A stretch of 64,000 nucleotides of DNA from positions 1 through 64,000 of the forward strand of contig JAPYSU010000008.1 of the NCBI GenBank assembly GCA_029936425.1. Direction: 5' to 3'. A program made the translations under genes and the position numbers. The first letter of the stretch is position 1; every line of letters starts with the position of its first letter. Below are positions 42,675 to 51,322 of this stretch, piece after piece. The notes under the pieces are model-generated. The model was not told the DNA's origin, did not search any database, and saw nothing but the letters and a program-made list of their open reading frames with translations. The stretch is from Litorimonas sp. Its GTDB lineage: Bacteria > Pseudomonadota > Alphaproteobacteria > Caulobacterales > Maricaulaceae.

Positions 42675-42705
42675 AAAACCCGCGTCCTGAACGCGGGTTT
42701 TTTTT
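42675..42705 (+). terminator. Rho-independent terminator after degP
   Basis: ACCCGCGT and ACGCGGGT form a stem around CCTGA, followed by a run of eight or more T, 20 bases after the protease stop. Confidence 0.9.
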
Positions 42706-42719
42706 ATTGGCCCAAGCCA

Positions 42720-42770
42720 GAAATTAATTAGCCCAAGAAATTGTTAGCCCCGGCAATAAATTAGCCAAAG
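42720..42770. repeat. Short imperfect tandem repeat at the M24 peptidase 3' end
   Basis: TTAGCC recurs at 42728, 42744 and 42761 inside AT-rich units of 16-17 bases (AATTAATTAGCCCA, AAATTGTTAGCCCC, AATAAATTAGCCAA). The last TTA is the complement of the peptidase stop codon, so the stop-codon neighbourhood seems to have been duplicated. Confidence 0.4.
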
Positions 42771-43969
42771 GGATTGTCCAGACTGTGGCTCGGCTCTGTA
42801 AACCAGACCGGACCGTCCTCATCCATATAGAAGTGATCTTCCAGTCTCACGCCAAACTCGCCCTCCAGCACGATCATCGGCTCGTTTGAAAAACACATGC
42901 CGGGCGCCAGAGGCGTCTTATCGCCCATATGGAGATAAGGCCATTCATGGATATCCAGTCCAATGCCGTGACCTGTTCTGTGGGGCAGGCCGGGCGTTTT
43001 GTAACCGGGTCCGAAGCCGCGCTTTTCAAGCTCATCCCGCGCCGCTATATCAACAGCCGCGCAAGGCTCACCCAAACGCGCGGCTTCAAAGGCTTTTATC
43101 TGCGCGGCCTTTTCCGCCTCCCAAACTTCTCTCTGCCTGTCATTGGGCTCGCCAAAGACATAAGAGCGCGTAATATCGGAAAGATAATCGTGAAGCTGAC
43201 ATCCCGTATCAATTAACACCATATCGCCTTTTTCAAGCGGTTTCGGGTTTTTGACGCCGTGAGGAAAAGAGGAGTCCGGCCCGAACAGAACAATCTTGAA
43301 AAACGAGCCTTTCGGCGCGCCGACCTTTTGGTGGGCGGCGTGAAGAAAATCATTCACCTCGGCGGTCGTGATACCTTCGCGCAGCATAGAGGCCGCGGCT
43401 TTATGCACCTCCAAAGTCATTTGCTTGGCGCGGCGCATTAAATTCAATTCCTGTTCGGATTTGATCATCCGGCACGCGGCGGTGATTTCAGACCCGTTGG
43501 TAAAGTTAAATTCCGCGCCGGCCTTGGCCAACCCATCTGAAACAAAAAACGGCGTCGCTTCGTCAATTCCGATCGTGCCATTTTTGATTCCCATCTTAGC
43601 GAGATGGCCGAACATTAACGGATACGGGCTTTCATGCTCCTCCCAGGGAAGGACATCGCCTTTGACAGTCATAAACTGGTTCAGCGTCCCGACCTCGAAG
43701 GCCGGAGATATGTAGACGGGATCCCCTTCGGGCAGGAGAATAGCGCCGACCATACGTTCTGAATCCGGCCAGCGCGTGCCGGTAAAATAATAGAGCGAGG
43801 AACCGGCGTGGAGGTAAAGCGCGGCCCAGTTTTTCTCGGCCATCATTTTCTGCGCTTTGGCAATTCGGGATTTGAATTCCTCTAAACCAATCGGCTTGAA
43901 ACCCTCCGTCATATCGCTCAGGGTTGCCAGGGCCTGCTCAGGGGTCTTTCCGCCTACACCAATCGTCAT
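42761..43969 (-). CDS. M24 family Xaa-Pro aminopeptidase
   Basis: This 402-residue metallopeptidase has a creatinase-type N-terminal domain (about 1-165) and a pita-bread catalytic domain. Dinuclear metal ligands are visible: the aspartates in VLIDTGCQLHDYLSDITR, the histidine in RTGHGIGLDIHEWP, and glutamates in CFSNEPMIVLEGEFGVRLEDH. ATG 43969 is chosen because GGAG lies six bases before it; the TTG four codons upstream overlaps that site. It should remove N-terminal residues before proline. It is cytoplasmic, as no signal is seen. Confidence 0.92.
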   Translation of the reverse strand: MTIGVGGKTPEQALATLSDMTEGFKPIGLEEFKSRIAKAQKMMAEKNWAALYLHAGSSLYYFTGTRWPDSERMVGAILLPEGDPVYISPAFEVGTLNQFMTVKGDVLPWEEHESPYPLMFGHLAKMGIKNGTIGIDEATPFFVSDGLAKAGAEFNFTNGSEITAACRMIKSEQELNLMRRAKQMTLEVHKAAASMLREGITTAEVNDFLHAAHQKVGAPKGSFFKIVLFGPDSSFPHGVKNPKPLEKGDMVLIDTGCQLHDYLSDITRSYVFGEPNDRQREVWEAEKAAQIKAFEAARLGEPCAAVDIAARDELEKRGFGPGYKTPGLPHRTGHGIGLDIHEWPYLHMGDKTPLAPGMCFSNEPMIVLEGEFGVRLEDHFYMDEDGPVWFTEPSHSLDNPFG

Positions 43970-44022
43970 CGCCGTCTCCAATTTACACTATAAAGAATCT
44001 AGCCTGTATATAGGGACGAGAC

Positions 44023-46662
44023 CTAATAATTCAAAATCGGCGCGAGCCAGCGTTCCGTATCCTCCACCGTCATTTTCTTGCGCCGGGCATAATCCTCGAC
44101 CTGATCTTTCTCGATCTTGCCGACGCCGAAATAAACGCTTTCGGGATGGCCGAAATAGATCCCCGAAACAGAACTGGCCGGATGCATGGCAAAGCTTTGC
44201 GTCAGGATAACCTCGGTTTCCTTTGTGGCGTCCAGCAGGCTGAACAATGTGGCCTTTTCCGTGTGATCGGGCTGGGCCGGGTAGCCGGGAGCCGGTCGAA
44301 TACCCGCATAACGCTCTGCAATCAGGTCCTCGCCGCTAAAGTCCTCATCCGGGGCATAGCCCCAGAATTCGCGGCGCACCCTTGCATGAAGATGTTCAGC
44401 AAAAGCTTCGGCCAAACGGTCACAAAGAGCTTTGAACAGGATGGAGTTATAATCATCTCCGGCTTCGGTGAAGGCTTTGGACTTGGCCTCTTCCCCCAAG
44501 CCGGCCGTCACGCAGAACCCGCCAATATAGTCGCCATTGGGCGAGCAGAAATCAGAGATAGAGAAATTCGGCTTCTTGTTATCCCCTTTGGAGATTTGCT
44601 GGCGCAAGCCGTGGAAAGTGACTTTCTTATCACTCATCTCTTCGTCGGAATAAACTTCGATATCATCGCCGATTTGTTTGGCAGGCCAGAAACCGAAGAC
44701 TCCATTGGCTTTGACCCATTTTTCTTCAATCATCTGATCCAGCATTTTCTGGGCGTCTTCATAGAGGTCCCGTGCCGCCTCTCCATACATTTCATTTTCC
44801 AGAATGGCCGGGAACCGTCCTTTGAGCTGCCATGTCGCAAAAAACGGCGTCCAATCTATATAGTCGCGGAGTTTCTCAAGCGGGTATTCTGTCAGCGTTT
44901 TTGTGCCGATAAAACTTGGCTTATGCGGGGTAAAGGTGTCCCACCCGCCTTCCGGCTGCCAGATATTATCGCGGGCTTCTTTGAGCGTCAGGCGGGCCTT
45001 GGCGCTTTGGCCGCGATTATGTGCGTCACGGGCGCGTTCATAGTCTGCCTTGATTTCGGCGGCATATTTTTCTTTGCCCTCGCCCAGAAGCGTGCTGACC
45101 ACGCCGACCGCGCGGGACGCATCGGTGACATAAACGGTAGGGCCGTTTTTATAGGCCGGCTCAATCTTGACCGCCGTATGGGTTTTGGAGGTCGTCGCCC
45201 CGCCAATAAGCAAAGGCATATCCATGCCAAGACGCTGCATCTCTTTCCCGACATACACCATCTCGTCGAGCGACGGCGTAATCAGGCCGGAGAGGCCGAC
45301 CATATCGACCTTGTGTTCTTTGGCCGCCGCCAGGATTTTGTCGCAAGGCACCATCACGCCCAGATCGACAACGTCATAGCCGTTACACTGCAGGACCACG
45401 CCGACAATGTTTTTGCCAATATCATGCACGTCGCCTTTCACGGTGGCCATCAGAACCGTGCCGTTGGACGACCCGGCTGTGCCAAGCTCTTCTTTCTCGG
45501 CTTCCATAAAGGGCATTAAATGGGCGACGGAGGCTTTCATGACGCGGGCGGATTTCACCACTTGCGGCAGGAACATTTTCCCCGATCCAAACAGATCGCC
45601 CACGACATTCATGCCGTCCATCAGCGGCCCTTCAATGACGTGGAGCGGACGGTCGGCGGCCAGGCGCGCTTCTTCGGTGTCTTCGATGATATAGTCGGTA
45701 ATGCCGCGCACGAGAGAGTGTTCAAGACGTTTAGCGACGGAAAGTTTACGCCACTCATCATTGACAACGGCCGCTTTGCCTTTGCCGTCACCGCGATATT
45801 TCTCGGCAATGTCCAACAATCTGTCCGTCGCATCATCGCGGCGGTTGAGGACAACATCTTCGACGCGTTCACGAAGTTCATCGGGAATATCATCATAAAT
45901 CGTGAGCTGCCCCGCATTGACGATCGCCATGTCCAGCCCCGCCGGAATAGCGTGATACAAAAACACTGAATGCATCGCTTCGCGCACCGGTTCGTTTCCG
46001 CGAAAGGCGAAACTGACATTGGATAATCCGCCAGAAATACGCGCGTGAGGCAAATTGGCTTTAATCCGCTTACAGGCTTCGAAAAACTCGACGGCATAAT
46101 CATTATGCTCTTCAATCCCGGTCGCGATCGCAAAGATGTTCGGATCGAAAATAATATCTTCCGGCGGGAAATTAATTTCTTCCGTCAGAAGTTTATAGGC
46201 GCGTTCGCAAATTTCATATTTATGATCCGCCGTTTCGGCCTGGCCTTCTTCGTCAAAGGCCATGACTACAACCGCCGCGCCGAGGTCGCGGCACATTTTA
46301 GCATGTTTCAGAAACGGCTCCTCGCCCTCTTTCATAGAGATCGAGTTGACCACGCATTTGCCCTGAACGCATTTCAGGCCTGCCTCCAGCACTTCCCATT
46401 TGGAGCTGTCGATCATAATCGGCACGCGCGAAATATCCGGCTCACCGGCGACCAGCTGCAAGATACGCTCCATCGCGGCCACGCCATCAATCAGGCCGTC
46501 ATCCATATTGATGTCGATAATCTGCGCGCCGCTTTCAACCTGCTGGCGGGCGACCGAAAGCGCTTTGTCGTAATCGCCTTTGACAATTAATTTCTTGAAC
46601 CGCGCCGAGCCGGACACATTCGTCCGCTCGCCGATATTTACGAAATTTGCTGTAGAACTCAT
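44023..46662 (-). CDS. metH: Methionine synthase, folate-, cobalamin- and SAM-binding part
   Basis: This 879-residue protein is the second half of a split MetH. In order it has the pterin-binding domain (FVNIGERTNVSGSARFKKLI; QIIDINMDDGLIDG), the cap domain, the cobalamin-binding domain with the cobalt-ligand histidine in GDVHDIGKNIVGVVL, and the C-terminal SAM reactivation domain (GIRPAPGYPAQPDH). It transfers the methyl group of 5-methyltetrahydrofolate via B12. It starts two bases after the stop of the homocysteine-binding half. Two-gene metH is common in Alphaproteobacteria. The B12 receptor gene lies just upstream on the other strand. Confidence 0.97.
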   Translation of the reverse strand: MSSTANFVNIGERTNVSGSARFKKLIVKGDYDKALSVARQQVESGAQIIDINMDDGLIDGVAAMERILQLVAGEPDISRVPIMIDSSKWEVLEAGLKCVQGKCVVNSISMKEGEEPFLKHAKMCRDLGAAVVVMAFDEEGQAETADHKYEICERAYKLLTEEINFPPEDIIFDPNIFAIATGIEEHNDYAVEFFEACKRIKANLPHARISGGLSNVSFAFRGNEPVREAMHSVFLYHAIPAGLDMAIVNAGQLTIYDDIPDELRERVEDVVLNRRDDATDRLLDIAEKYRGDGKGKAAVVNDEWRKLSVAKRLEHSLVRGITDYIIEDTEEARLAADRPLHVIEGPLMDGMNVVGDLFGSGKMFLPQVVKSARVMKASVAHLMPFMEAEKEELGTAGSSNGTVLMATVKGDVHDIGKNIVGVVLQCNGYDVVDLGVMVPCDKILAAAKEHKVDMVGLSGLITPSLDEMVYVGKEMQRLGMDMPLLIGGATTSKTHTAVKIEPAYKNGPTVYVTDASRAVGVVSTLLGEGKEKYAAEIKADYERARDAHNRGQSAKARLTLKEARDNIWQPEGGWDTFTPHKPSFIGTKTLTEYPLEKLRDYIDWTPFFATWQLKGRFPAILENEMYGEAARDLYEDAQKMLDQMIEEKWVKANGVFGFWPAKQIGDDIEVYSDEEMSDKKVTFHGLRQQISKGDNKKPNFSISDFCSPNGDYIGGFCVTAGLGEEAKSKAFTEAGDDYNSILFKALCDRLAEAFAEHLHARVRREFWGYAPDEDFSGEDLIAERYAGIRPAPGYPAQPDHTEKATLFSLLDATKETEVILTQSFAMHPASSVSGIYFGHPESVYFGVGKIEKDQVEDYARRKKMTVEDTERWLAPILNY

Positions 46663-46664
46663 GA

Positions 46665-47717
46665 CTATACCGCTATCTGAAATGGCTCTAACCCTGACAA
46701 ACGCAATGTCGTTTCGGGGTCAACGGGCTTACGCGGCGGCAAGCCGTCTGCTGCTTTTGCAATGGCCGCGATATGATCCGGCGTGGTTCCGCAGCACCCG
46801 CCGAGGATATTGACGAAACCCTCTTGCACCCAGGGCTTGATCTGATCGGCCATATCCGCCGGGCTCTCGTCATATTCCCCGAAGGCATTAGGGAGGCCCG
46901 CATTGGGGAAAGCGATGACATGCGTATTAGCCACGCGCGAAATCGCTTCAATATGCGGACGCATTTCATCCGCGCCGAGCGCGCAGTTCAGGCCCACCGC
47001 AAAAGGTTTGGCATGGGCAATCGAAATCCAGAACGCCTCCGCCGTTTGGCCAGAAAGCGTTCTGCCGGACCGGTCGGTAATCGTGCCGGAAATGATGATG
47101 GGCTTTTCGTAGCCGACAGCATCGAAAACATGACGCGCGGCGGCGATGGCGGCTTTACAGTTGAGTGTATCAAACACGGTCTCAATCAAGATCGCATCGA
47201 CCAAATCCACCATGGCTTCGATCTGGCCGATATAGCTGGCTTTTACCTCGTCAAAAGTCACGTCGCGAAAGCCGGGATCCTCAACTTTGGGCGAGATGGA
47301 CAAGGTCTTGTTCATCGGCCCGACAGAGCCGAGGACGCAGCGGGGTTTCTCCGGCGTTTTTTCTGTCCACGCATCCGCGCAGTCGCGCGCGATCTGCGCC
47401 GCCGCCCGCGCAATTTCCGGCGCAAGATCGGCCATATCATAATCGGCCTGAGAAATTGTCGTCGCGTTAAAGCTGTTGGTCTCGATTAAATCCGCGCCGG
47501 CCGCGAGGAAATCATTGTGAACTTTTGCAACCACGTCCGGCTTGGTTAGGACAAGCAGGTCATTATTACCCTGCAAAGGGGACGGCCAGTCCTTGAACCG
47601 CTCGCCGCGAAAATCCGCTTCTTCCAGCCCCTGTTTTTGCAGCATTGTGCCCATAGCGCCGTCCAGCATGATGATCCGCTCTTTGATTGCTTTTTCAATC
47701 TGTGGCCAGTGGGACAT
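46665..47717 (-). CDS. metH: Methionine synthase, homocysteine-binding part
   Basis: This 350-residue homocysteine S-methyltransferase domain is the N-terminal module of MetH. Zinc-binding cysteines are in GLNCALGA and ILGGCCGTTPDHI. The N-terminal LDGAMGTMLQKQGL and LIETNSFNATTISQADY are typical. AAGGAT precedes the ATG, and the companion gene follows after two bases. A 20-bp palindrome about 60 bases upstream is a candidate operator. Confidence 0.96.
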   Translation of the reverse strand: MSHWPQIEKAIKERIIMLDGAMGTMLQKQGLEEADFRGERFKDWPSPLQGNNDLLVLTKPDVVAKVHNDFLAAGADLIETNSFNATTISQADYDMADLAPEIARAAAQIARDCADAWTEKTPEKPRCVLGSVGPMNKTLSISPKVEDPGFRDVTFDEVKASYIGQIEAMVDLVDAILIETVFDTLNCKAAIAAARHVFDAVGYEKPIIISGTITDRSGRTLSGQTAEAFWISIAHAKPFAVGLNCALGADEMRPHIEAISRVANTHVIAFPNAGLPNAFGEYDESPADMADQIKPWVQEGFVNILGGCCGTTPDHIAAIAKAADGLPPRKPVDPETTLRLSGLEPFQIAV

Positions 47718-47771
47718 AGGGCTATCCTTTTTTGCATTTGGGCGGCGTTTAACAGGCTTAGCCCGAAGAGT

Positions 47772-47791
47772 ATATAAAGAAATCTTTATAT
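47772..47791. promoter_or_regulatory. Perfect 9-2-9 palindrome upstream of metH
   Basis: ATATAAAGA is separated by two bases from its exact complement TCTTTATAT. It lies 55-75 bases upstream of the metH start and about 50 bases before the riboswitch. AT-rich palindromes of this kind are expected for dimeric winged-helix repressors, and ArsR-type SAM-responsive regulators of methionine genes are known in Alphaproteobacteria. The regulator here is not identified. Confidence 0.55.
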
Positions 47792-47837
47792 CGCAGTTTT
47801 TTTACTTGCCCTCCCCGATAAAATCCTTAGAGGGGAC

Positions 47838-48013
47838 GCCGTTGGTCGCCTGCTGCGTTTTCAAAATGCAATGGGCGTGAATATGGGAAGCGCGCTGAAA
47901 CTGCGCCACGGCTCCCGCCGCTGTAAAGGGTGAGAGGCGACACATATGTCACTGGGAAACCGGGAAGACGTGTCGCTTCGTTTGATCCCCAAGTCAGAAG
48001 ACCTGCCAACGAC
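47838..48013 (+). promoter_or_regulatory. Cobalamin (B12) riboswitch
   Basis: The region holds the conserved blocks of the AdoCbl riboswitch in order: ATGGGAAGCGCG, CACGGCTCCCGCCGCTGTAA, GTCACTGGGAAACCGGGAAG, and the B12 box AAGTCAGAAGACCTGCC. The closing stem P1 pairs CGTTGG (47840-47845) with CCAACG (48006-48011). Downstream, two hairpins (GCCCGA/TCGGGC and CCTGCCC/GGGCGGG) lie before the GGAG of the TonB receptor gene and could form the expression platform. High B12 should switch the receptor off. Confidence 0.95.
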
Positions 48014-48141
48014 GTCGCCAGCACGCTTGGGCGGGATGCACCAATGCGTATGGAAAGGCCCGAATGGTCGGGCTCTCCAATGACGACACTCTTTTGACCG
48101 TCACCCTGCCCTTTTCGGGCGGGACTAAAATGGAGTGTGAC

Positions 48142-50025
48142 ATGAAACGATTATTATTAGGCGTCGCGCTAAGCGCCTTCGCCGCAAACAGCTTTGCCCA
48201 AACCCAGGCCGATTATGAAGACACGGCTGAAGCGGACGCAGAAAATTCAGCCGACTTTAACTCAAATGAAATCGTCGTCACCGCTGATCGCATCGGATAT
48301 TCGACCCGGGACGAGCTGACAGCCCCCGTCACTATTTTGACGGAAGTGGAAATCCGCAATCGGAACCAGGCCTATGTAACCGACCTTCTTCGCACCGTGC
48401 CGAGCCTGGCGGTCAGCCAGTCCGGCGGCGGCGGAAGTCTGACAAATTTACGTCTGCGCGGCTCTGAAGCCAACCACACGCTCATCCTGATTGACGGGGT
48501 CGAGGTCAATAATCCGACAGACGGGGCCTTTGATTTTGGCGGACTTCGCAGCGATGACGTCGTCAAAATTGAAGTCCTGCGCGGCGAGCAATCCGCGCTT
48601 TACGGCTCTGACGCCGTAGGCGGGGTCATCAATATTATCACTCGCTCTGGCGAAGTAAGAGAAGGTTTTAGCGCCTCCGTCGAAGCCGGAAGCCGCGAAA
48701 CCTTGGAAGGCCAGTTCAGCGGCGTTGTCCCGCTCGGCAACGCGGCGCTTTCAATCAACGGAAATGCTTTCACCACCGAAGGTTATGACGTCTCCGGCTT
48801 AGGCGGCGAAAAAGATGGAGCAGATAGCCGCCGCCTTTCTGTTGGGCTTAACCAGATTGAACTCGCCGGAATTACCTTTTCCGCGAACGGCGCTATCAAT
48901 CTCCGCCATACGGATTTTGACGGGGATACTGATTTTGACGGGCTTTTGAACAATACGGACAGCGAAACAGATGTTAAAACAACTACGGCCCGCATCGATG
49001 CCCGATTTGACTTCGCGGGGTTTGATCACCTCGTTCAGTCCAATATGGTCGAAACGGAAACCGATACCCAATCAGGCTTTCCTACCGTTTCCACAGGCAC
49101 GCGGCAAAATGCGAGTTGGGCCGCAAAACGCAGCTTTTCCGGCCGTCACGATCTGACCCTGTTAGGCGAAGTCGAGCGCGAGGAATATGAACTCGCCGGA
49201 GATCCGGACGTGCCGGATATTTACAATTACGGCCTTGTGGCGGATTACAGCTATAAGGGTGAGACGCTAACGCTCACCGGCTCTGTCCGGCAGGATATCA
49301 ATGATGTCTTTGCGGATGCCACGACCTGGCGCGTGGGCGCGGGCTATAATTTCAGCTGGGACGGGCGCGTTCGCGGCTCCGTTGGGACGGGCGTAAAAAA
49401 CCCTACCCTCGTCGAGCTGTTCGGATTTTTCCCGGCCAGCCGTTTTACCGGAAACCCGGATTTGAAACCCGAAAACTCACTGGGCTACTCTATTGGATAT
49501 GAGCAGAATGTGGGCGATCTCACCCTCTCGGCAGATTATTTCCGGTCCGAACTAGAAGACGAAATCACCACCGTCTTTAATCCTGATTTCACCAGCACCG
49601 TCATCAACCTCTCGACCGATAGCACGCGTGAAGGTATCGAATTGGCGGCTCAGTGGGACATCGCCGACACAGTTTACCTGAGCGGGTCAGCCAGTTTCCT
49701 GGACAGCGATCAAGACGGAATTGAGGAAATCCGGCGCCCGGAATTTCTCGCCAGCGCGACGGCGACATGGGACGCGACGGATAAAGTGTCTCTGACCGTC
49801 AACGCCGATCATACAGGCTCTCAGCTTGATACTAATTTCGGCACGTTTTCAACGGTCGAGCTGGACTCCTACACCCTCATCGGGGCGAATGTCCGATATG
49901 CGGTGTCTGACATCGTGAGCATTTACCTGCGCGGGACGAACCTCGCCGATGAAAACTATCAAGAGGTGTTCGGATATGCGAGCGAAGGCAGAGGCGTCTT
50001 TGCGGGCGTAAGGGCAGATTTTTAG
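48142..50025 (+). CDS. btuB: BtuB-type TonB-dependent cobalamin receptor
   Basis: This 627-residue outer-membrane receptor has a signal peptide (LLLGVALSAFAANSFAQ), a TonB-box-like NEIVVTADR, a plug domain (APVTILTEVEIRNRNQAYVTDLLRTVP, NLRLRGSEANHTLILIDGVEV, VLRGEQSALYGSDAVGGVINIIT) and a beta-barrel ending VFAGVRADF. The plug motif is BtuB-like. ATG 48142 is chosen because GGAG lies six bases before it; the frame extends upstream to 48064 without support. The cobalamin riboswitch upstream identifies the substrate class. No btuCDF genes are in view. Confidence 0.95.
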   Translation: MKRLLLGVALSAFAANSFAQTQADYEDTAEADAENSADFNSNEIVVTADRIGYSTRDELTAPVTILTEVEIRNRNQAYVTDLLRTVPSLAVSQSGGGGSLTNLRLRGSEANHTLILIDGVEVNNPTDGAFDFGGLRSDDVVKIEVLRGEQSALYGSDAVGGVINIITRSGEVREGFSASVEAGSRETLEGQFSGVVPLGNAALSINGNAFTTEGYDVSGLGGEKDGADSRRLSVGLNQIELAGITFSANGAINLRHTDFDGDTDFDGLLNNTDSETDVKTTTARIDARFDFAGFDHLVQSNMVETETDTQSGFPTVSTGTRQNASWAAKRSFSGRHDLTLLGEVEREEYELAGDPDVPDIYNYGLVADYSYKGETLTLTGSVRQDINDVFADATTWRVGAGYNFSWDGRVRGSVGTGVKNPTLVELFGFFPASRFTGNPDLKPENSLGYSIGYEQNVGDLTLSADYFRSELEDEITTVFNPDFTSTVINLSTDSTREGIELAAQWDIADTVYLSGSASFLDSDQDGIEEIRRPEFLASATATWDATDKVSLTVNADHTGSQLDTNFGTFSTVELDSYTLIGANVRYAVSDIVSIYLRGTNLADENYQEVFGYASEGRGVFAGVRADF

Positions 50026-50035
50026 GCCTCCTACT

Positions 50036-50141
50036 CGATCACTCCGCGCTTGACGCGGAAGGTCGAGAGAGGGTGTGCCATAAATGAAGCGGTCTCCAAC
50101 CTCTCGGCCTTCCGGGTTCGCCATGCGCCCCGGAATGACAG
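50036..50141 (-). repeat. Palindromic interspersed repeat, copy C (inverted, orphan)
   Basis: Read on the minus strand it starts CTGTCATTCCGGGGCGC, continues GAACCCGGAAGGCCGAGAGG and ends near CTCTCGACCTTCCGCG and GCGCGGAGTGATCGAG. It is the same family as the copies flanking the GIY-YIG gene, with two changes in the terminal stem and a diverged central loop. It sits between the convergent btuB and TraB/GumN genes and has no nuclease gene beside it. Confidence 0.88.
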
Positions 50142-50153
50142 AAAAAATAACCC

Positions 50154-51149
50154 CTACTCCCGGTCCGGGCGTTCTATCGTAAGCTCTGTGGGCGAGATCA
50201 CATTCTCGCCCATAAACGCGTAATAGCGTTCCACTTCATATCCGGCCTCTTCCAGCTCTGTTATCAGGCTGTCTTCGCCCAATAAATGCGCGACGCCGAC
50301 AGCTGCAACGGATGTCCCGCTCCCTTCCAGATGGCGGATAAGTGTGTCAGCCCATTTTTCGTTCCGCTCGACCAGAACAGAGCGGTACATTTCGCCGGCC
50401 TCGGCCTTGAGCGGATCAATCATTTGCTGGGTCATGAAATCGGTTTGTCCCACGGACCAGCCCTGCGCCAAACGTTTGAGCTGCCGCCCGAGGTCGCTGA
50501 ACTCCTCCATGGTTTCTGTCAGCACTTCGAGCTGCAGACCTTCGGGTAAATCCGCCGTGGCGCGAATCTGGTCTTCGACATCCTCCAGATAAAGAATGTT
50601 CTTGCGCTGGCGCTTTGCCATCGATTTCAGCGCTTCATCGGCGGACAGGTTGGTTGAAAGTCCAGCTTCCTCGGCGGCTGTCAGGGTCAGATATTCACTG
50701 GCCAGCCACGGCTTCATGGAGTCCAGACTGGCGAGCGGGATATTGCCGTTATTGGCGACGGCATCCAGAAGTTTGAGCTGATAATTATCAAGGCTGTCGG
50801 CGAGGCGCAGCCCGTCTTTTCGCAGGCCAAGTTGAGCGCTGACCACGGTCGCGTCAATGCGGCCGGACTCCGTCGTATCCACTTCGAAATAAACCGTTCC
50901 GGCCTCTTGCATAACGCCGCGAAGATCGTCTTTCAGCCAGTTCATATCCTCGGGCAAAAGATGCAATGTCCCGAACAAATAAAGCTCACTGTCATAGTCG
51001 CTGACTTTCCAGATCGCCGGACCGTCATTACGGGCGCGGGCCTTTGCCACGCGGTCGTCAACCGACACTGTCGGACCGGAGCTGCTGTCACAGCCCCCCA
51101 AAAGAAAAAGCGCCGCAGCGGCCGAAAAAAGAGTGGAAAGTCTTAGCAT
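50154..51149 (-). CDS. TraB/GumN family lipoprotein
   Basis: This 331-residue exported protein has a lipobox (AAALFLLGGC) and a TraB/GumN domain (AIWKVSDYDSELYLFGTLHLLPEDMNWL; SLDSMKPWLASEYLTL; AVGVAHLLGEDSLITELEEAGYEVERYY). The glutamate and GxLH motifs resemble those of the metalloprotease-like Tiki/TraB superfamily. In Xanthomonas GumN lies beside xanthan genes, but its function is not defined. It is monocistronic. Confidence 0.9.
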   Translation of the reverse strand: MLRLSTLFSAAAALFLLGGCDSSSGPTVSVDDRVAKARARNDGPAIWKVSDYDSELYLFGTLHLLPEDMNWLKDDLRGVMQEAGTVYFEVDTTESGRIDATVVSAQLGLRKDGLRLADSLDNYQLKLLDAVANNGNIPLASLDSMKPWLASEYLTLTAAEEAGLSTNLSADEALKSMAKRQRKNILYLEDVEDQIRATADLPEGLQLEVLTETMEEFSDLGRQLKRLAQGWSVGQTDFMTQQMIDPLKAEAGEMYRSVLVERNEKWADTLIRHLEGSGTSVAAVGVAHLLGEDSLITELEEAGYEVERYYAFMGENVISPTELTIERPDRE

Positions 51150-51231
51150 ATCTTGGTCTATCCCAGCCTAAAGCAGATGAAAACCGTCATTGCGCAGCTG
51201 GGAAACTTCCCCTAAGAGGCGGGTCTTGGAA

Positions 51232-51308
51232 GCACCTATAGCTCAGCTGGATAGAGCGCTGCCCTCCGAAGGCAGAGGTCGCACGTTCGAATCGTGCTAG
51301 GTGCGCCA
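51232..51308 (+). tRNA. tRNA-Arg (anticodon CCG)
   Basis: This 77-base gene includes the encoded CCA. The acceptor stem is GCACCTA/TAGGTGC, the D-arm GCTC...GAGC, the anticodon stem CTGCC/GGCAG with loop CTCCGAA, and the T-arm GCACG-TTCGAAT-CGTGC. The anticodon CCG reads CGG arginine codons. No integrase gene or att-like repeat was seen beside it. Confidence 0.97.
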
Positions 51309-51322
51309 TTTTCCTTTAAAGA

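Noticed and set aside
44146..45519. 457-codon open frame on the plus strand opposite metH
   Set aside because: It is a codon-bias shadow of the metH gene, with no recognisable domain and no Shine-Dalgarno; the metH frame has full motif support.
47717..47770. Possible SAM-II-type riboswitch in the metH leader (GGGC...GCCC stem before the ribosome binding site)
   Set aside because: The stem and the AAAAAAGGAT tail recall SAM-II, but the conserved loop and pseudoknot bases could not be matched by eye. A covariance-model search would decide.
51232..51308. tRNA-Arg as an integration site
   Set aside because: No partial copy of the tRNA 3' end and no integrase gene were found around it.
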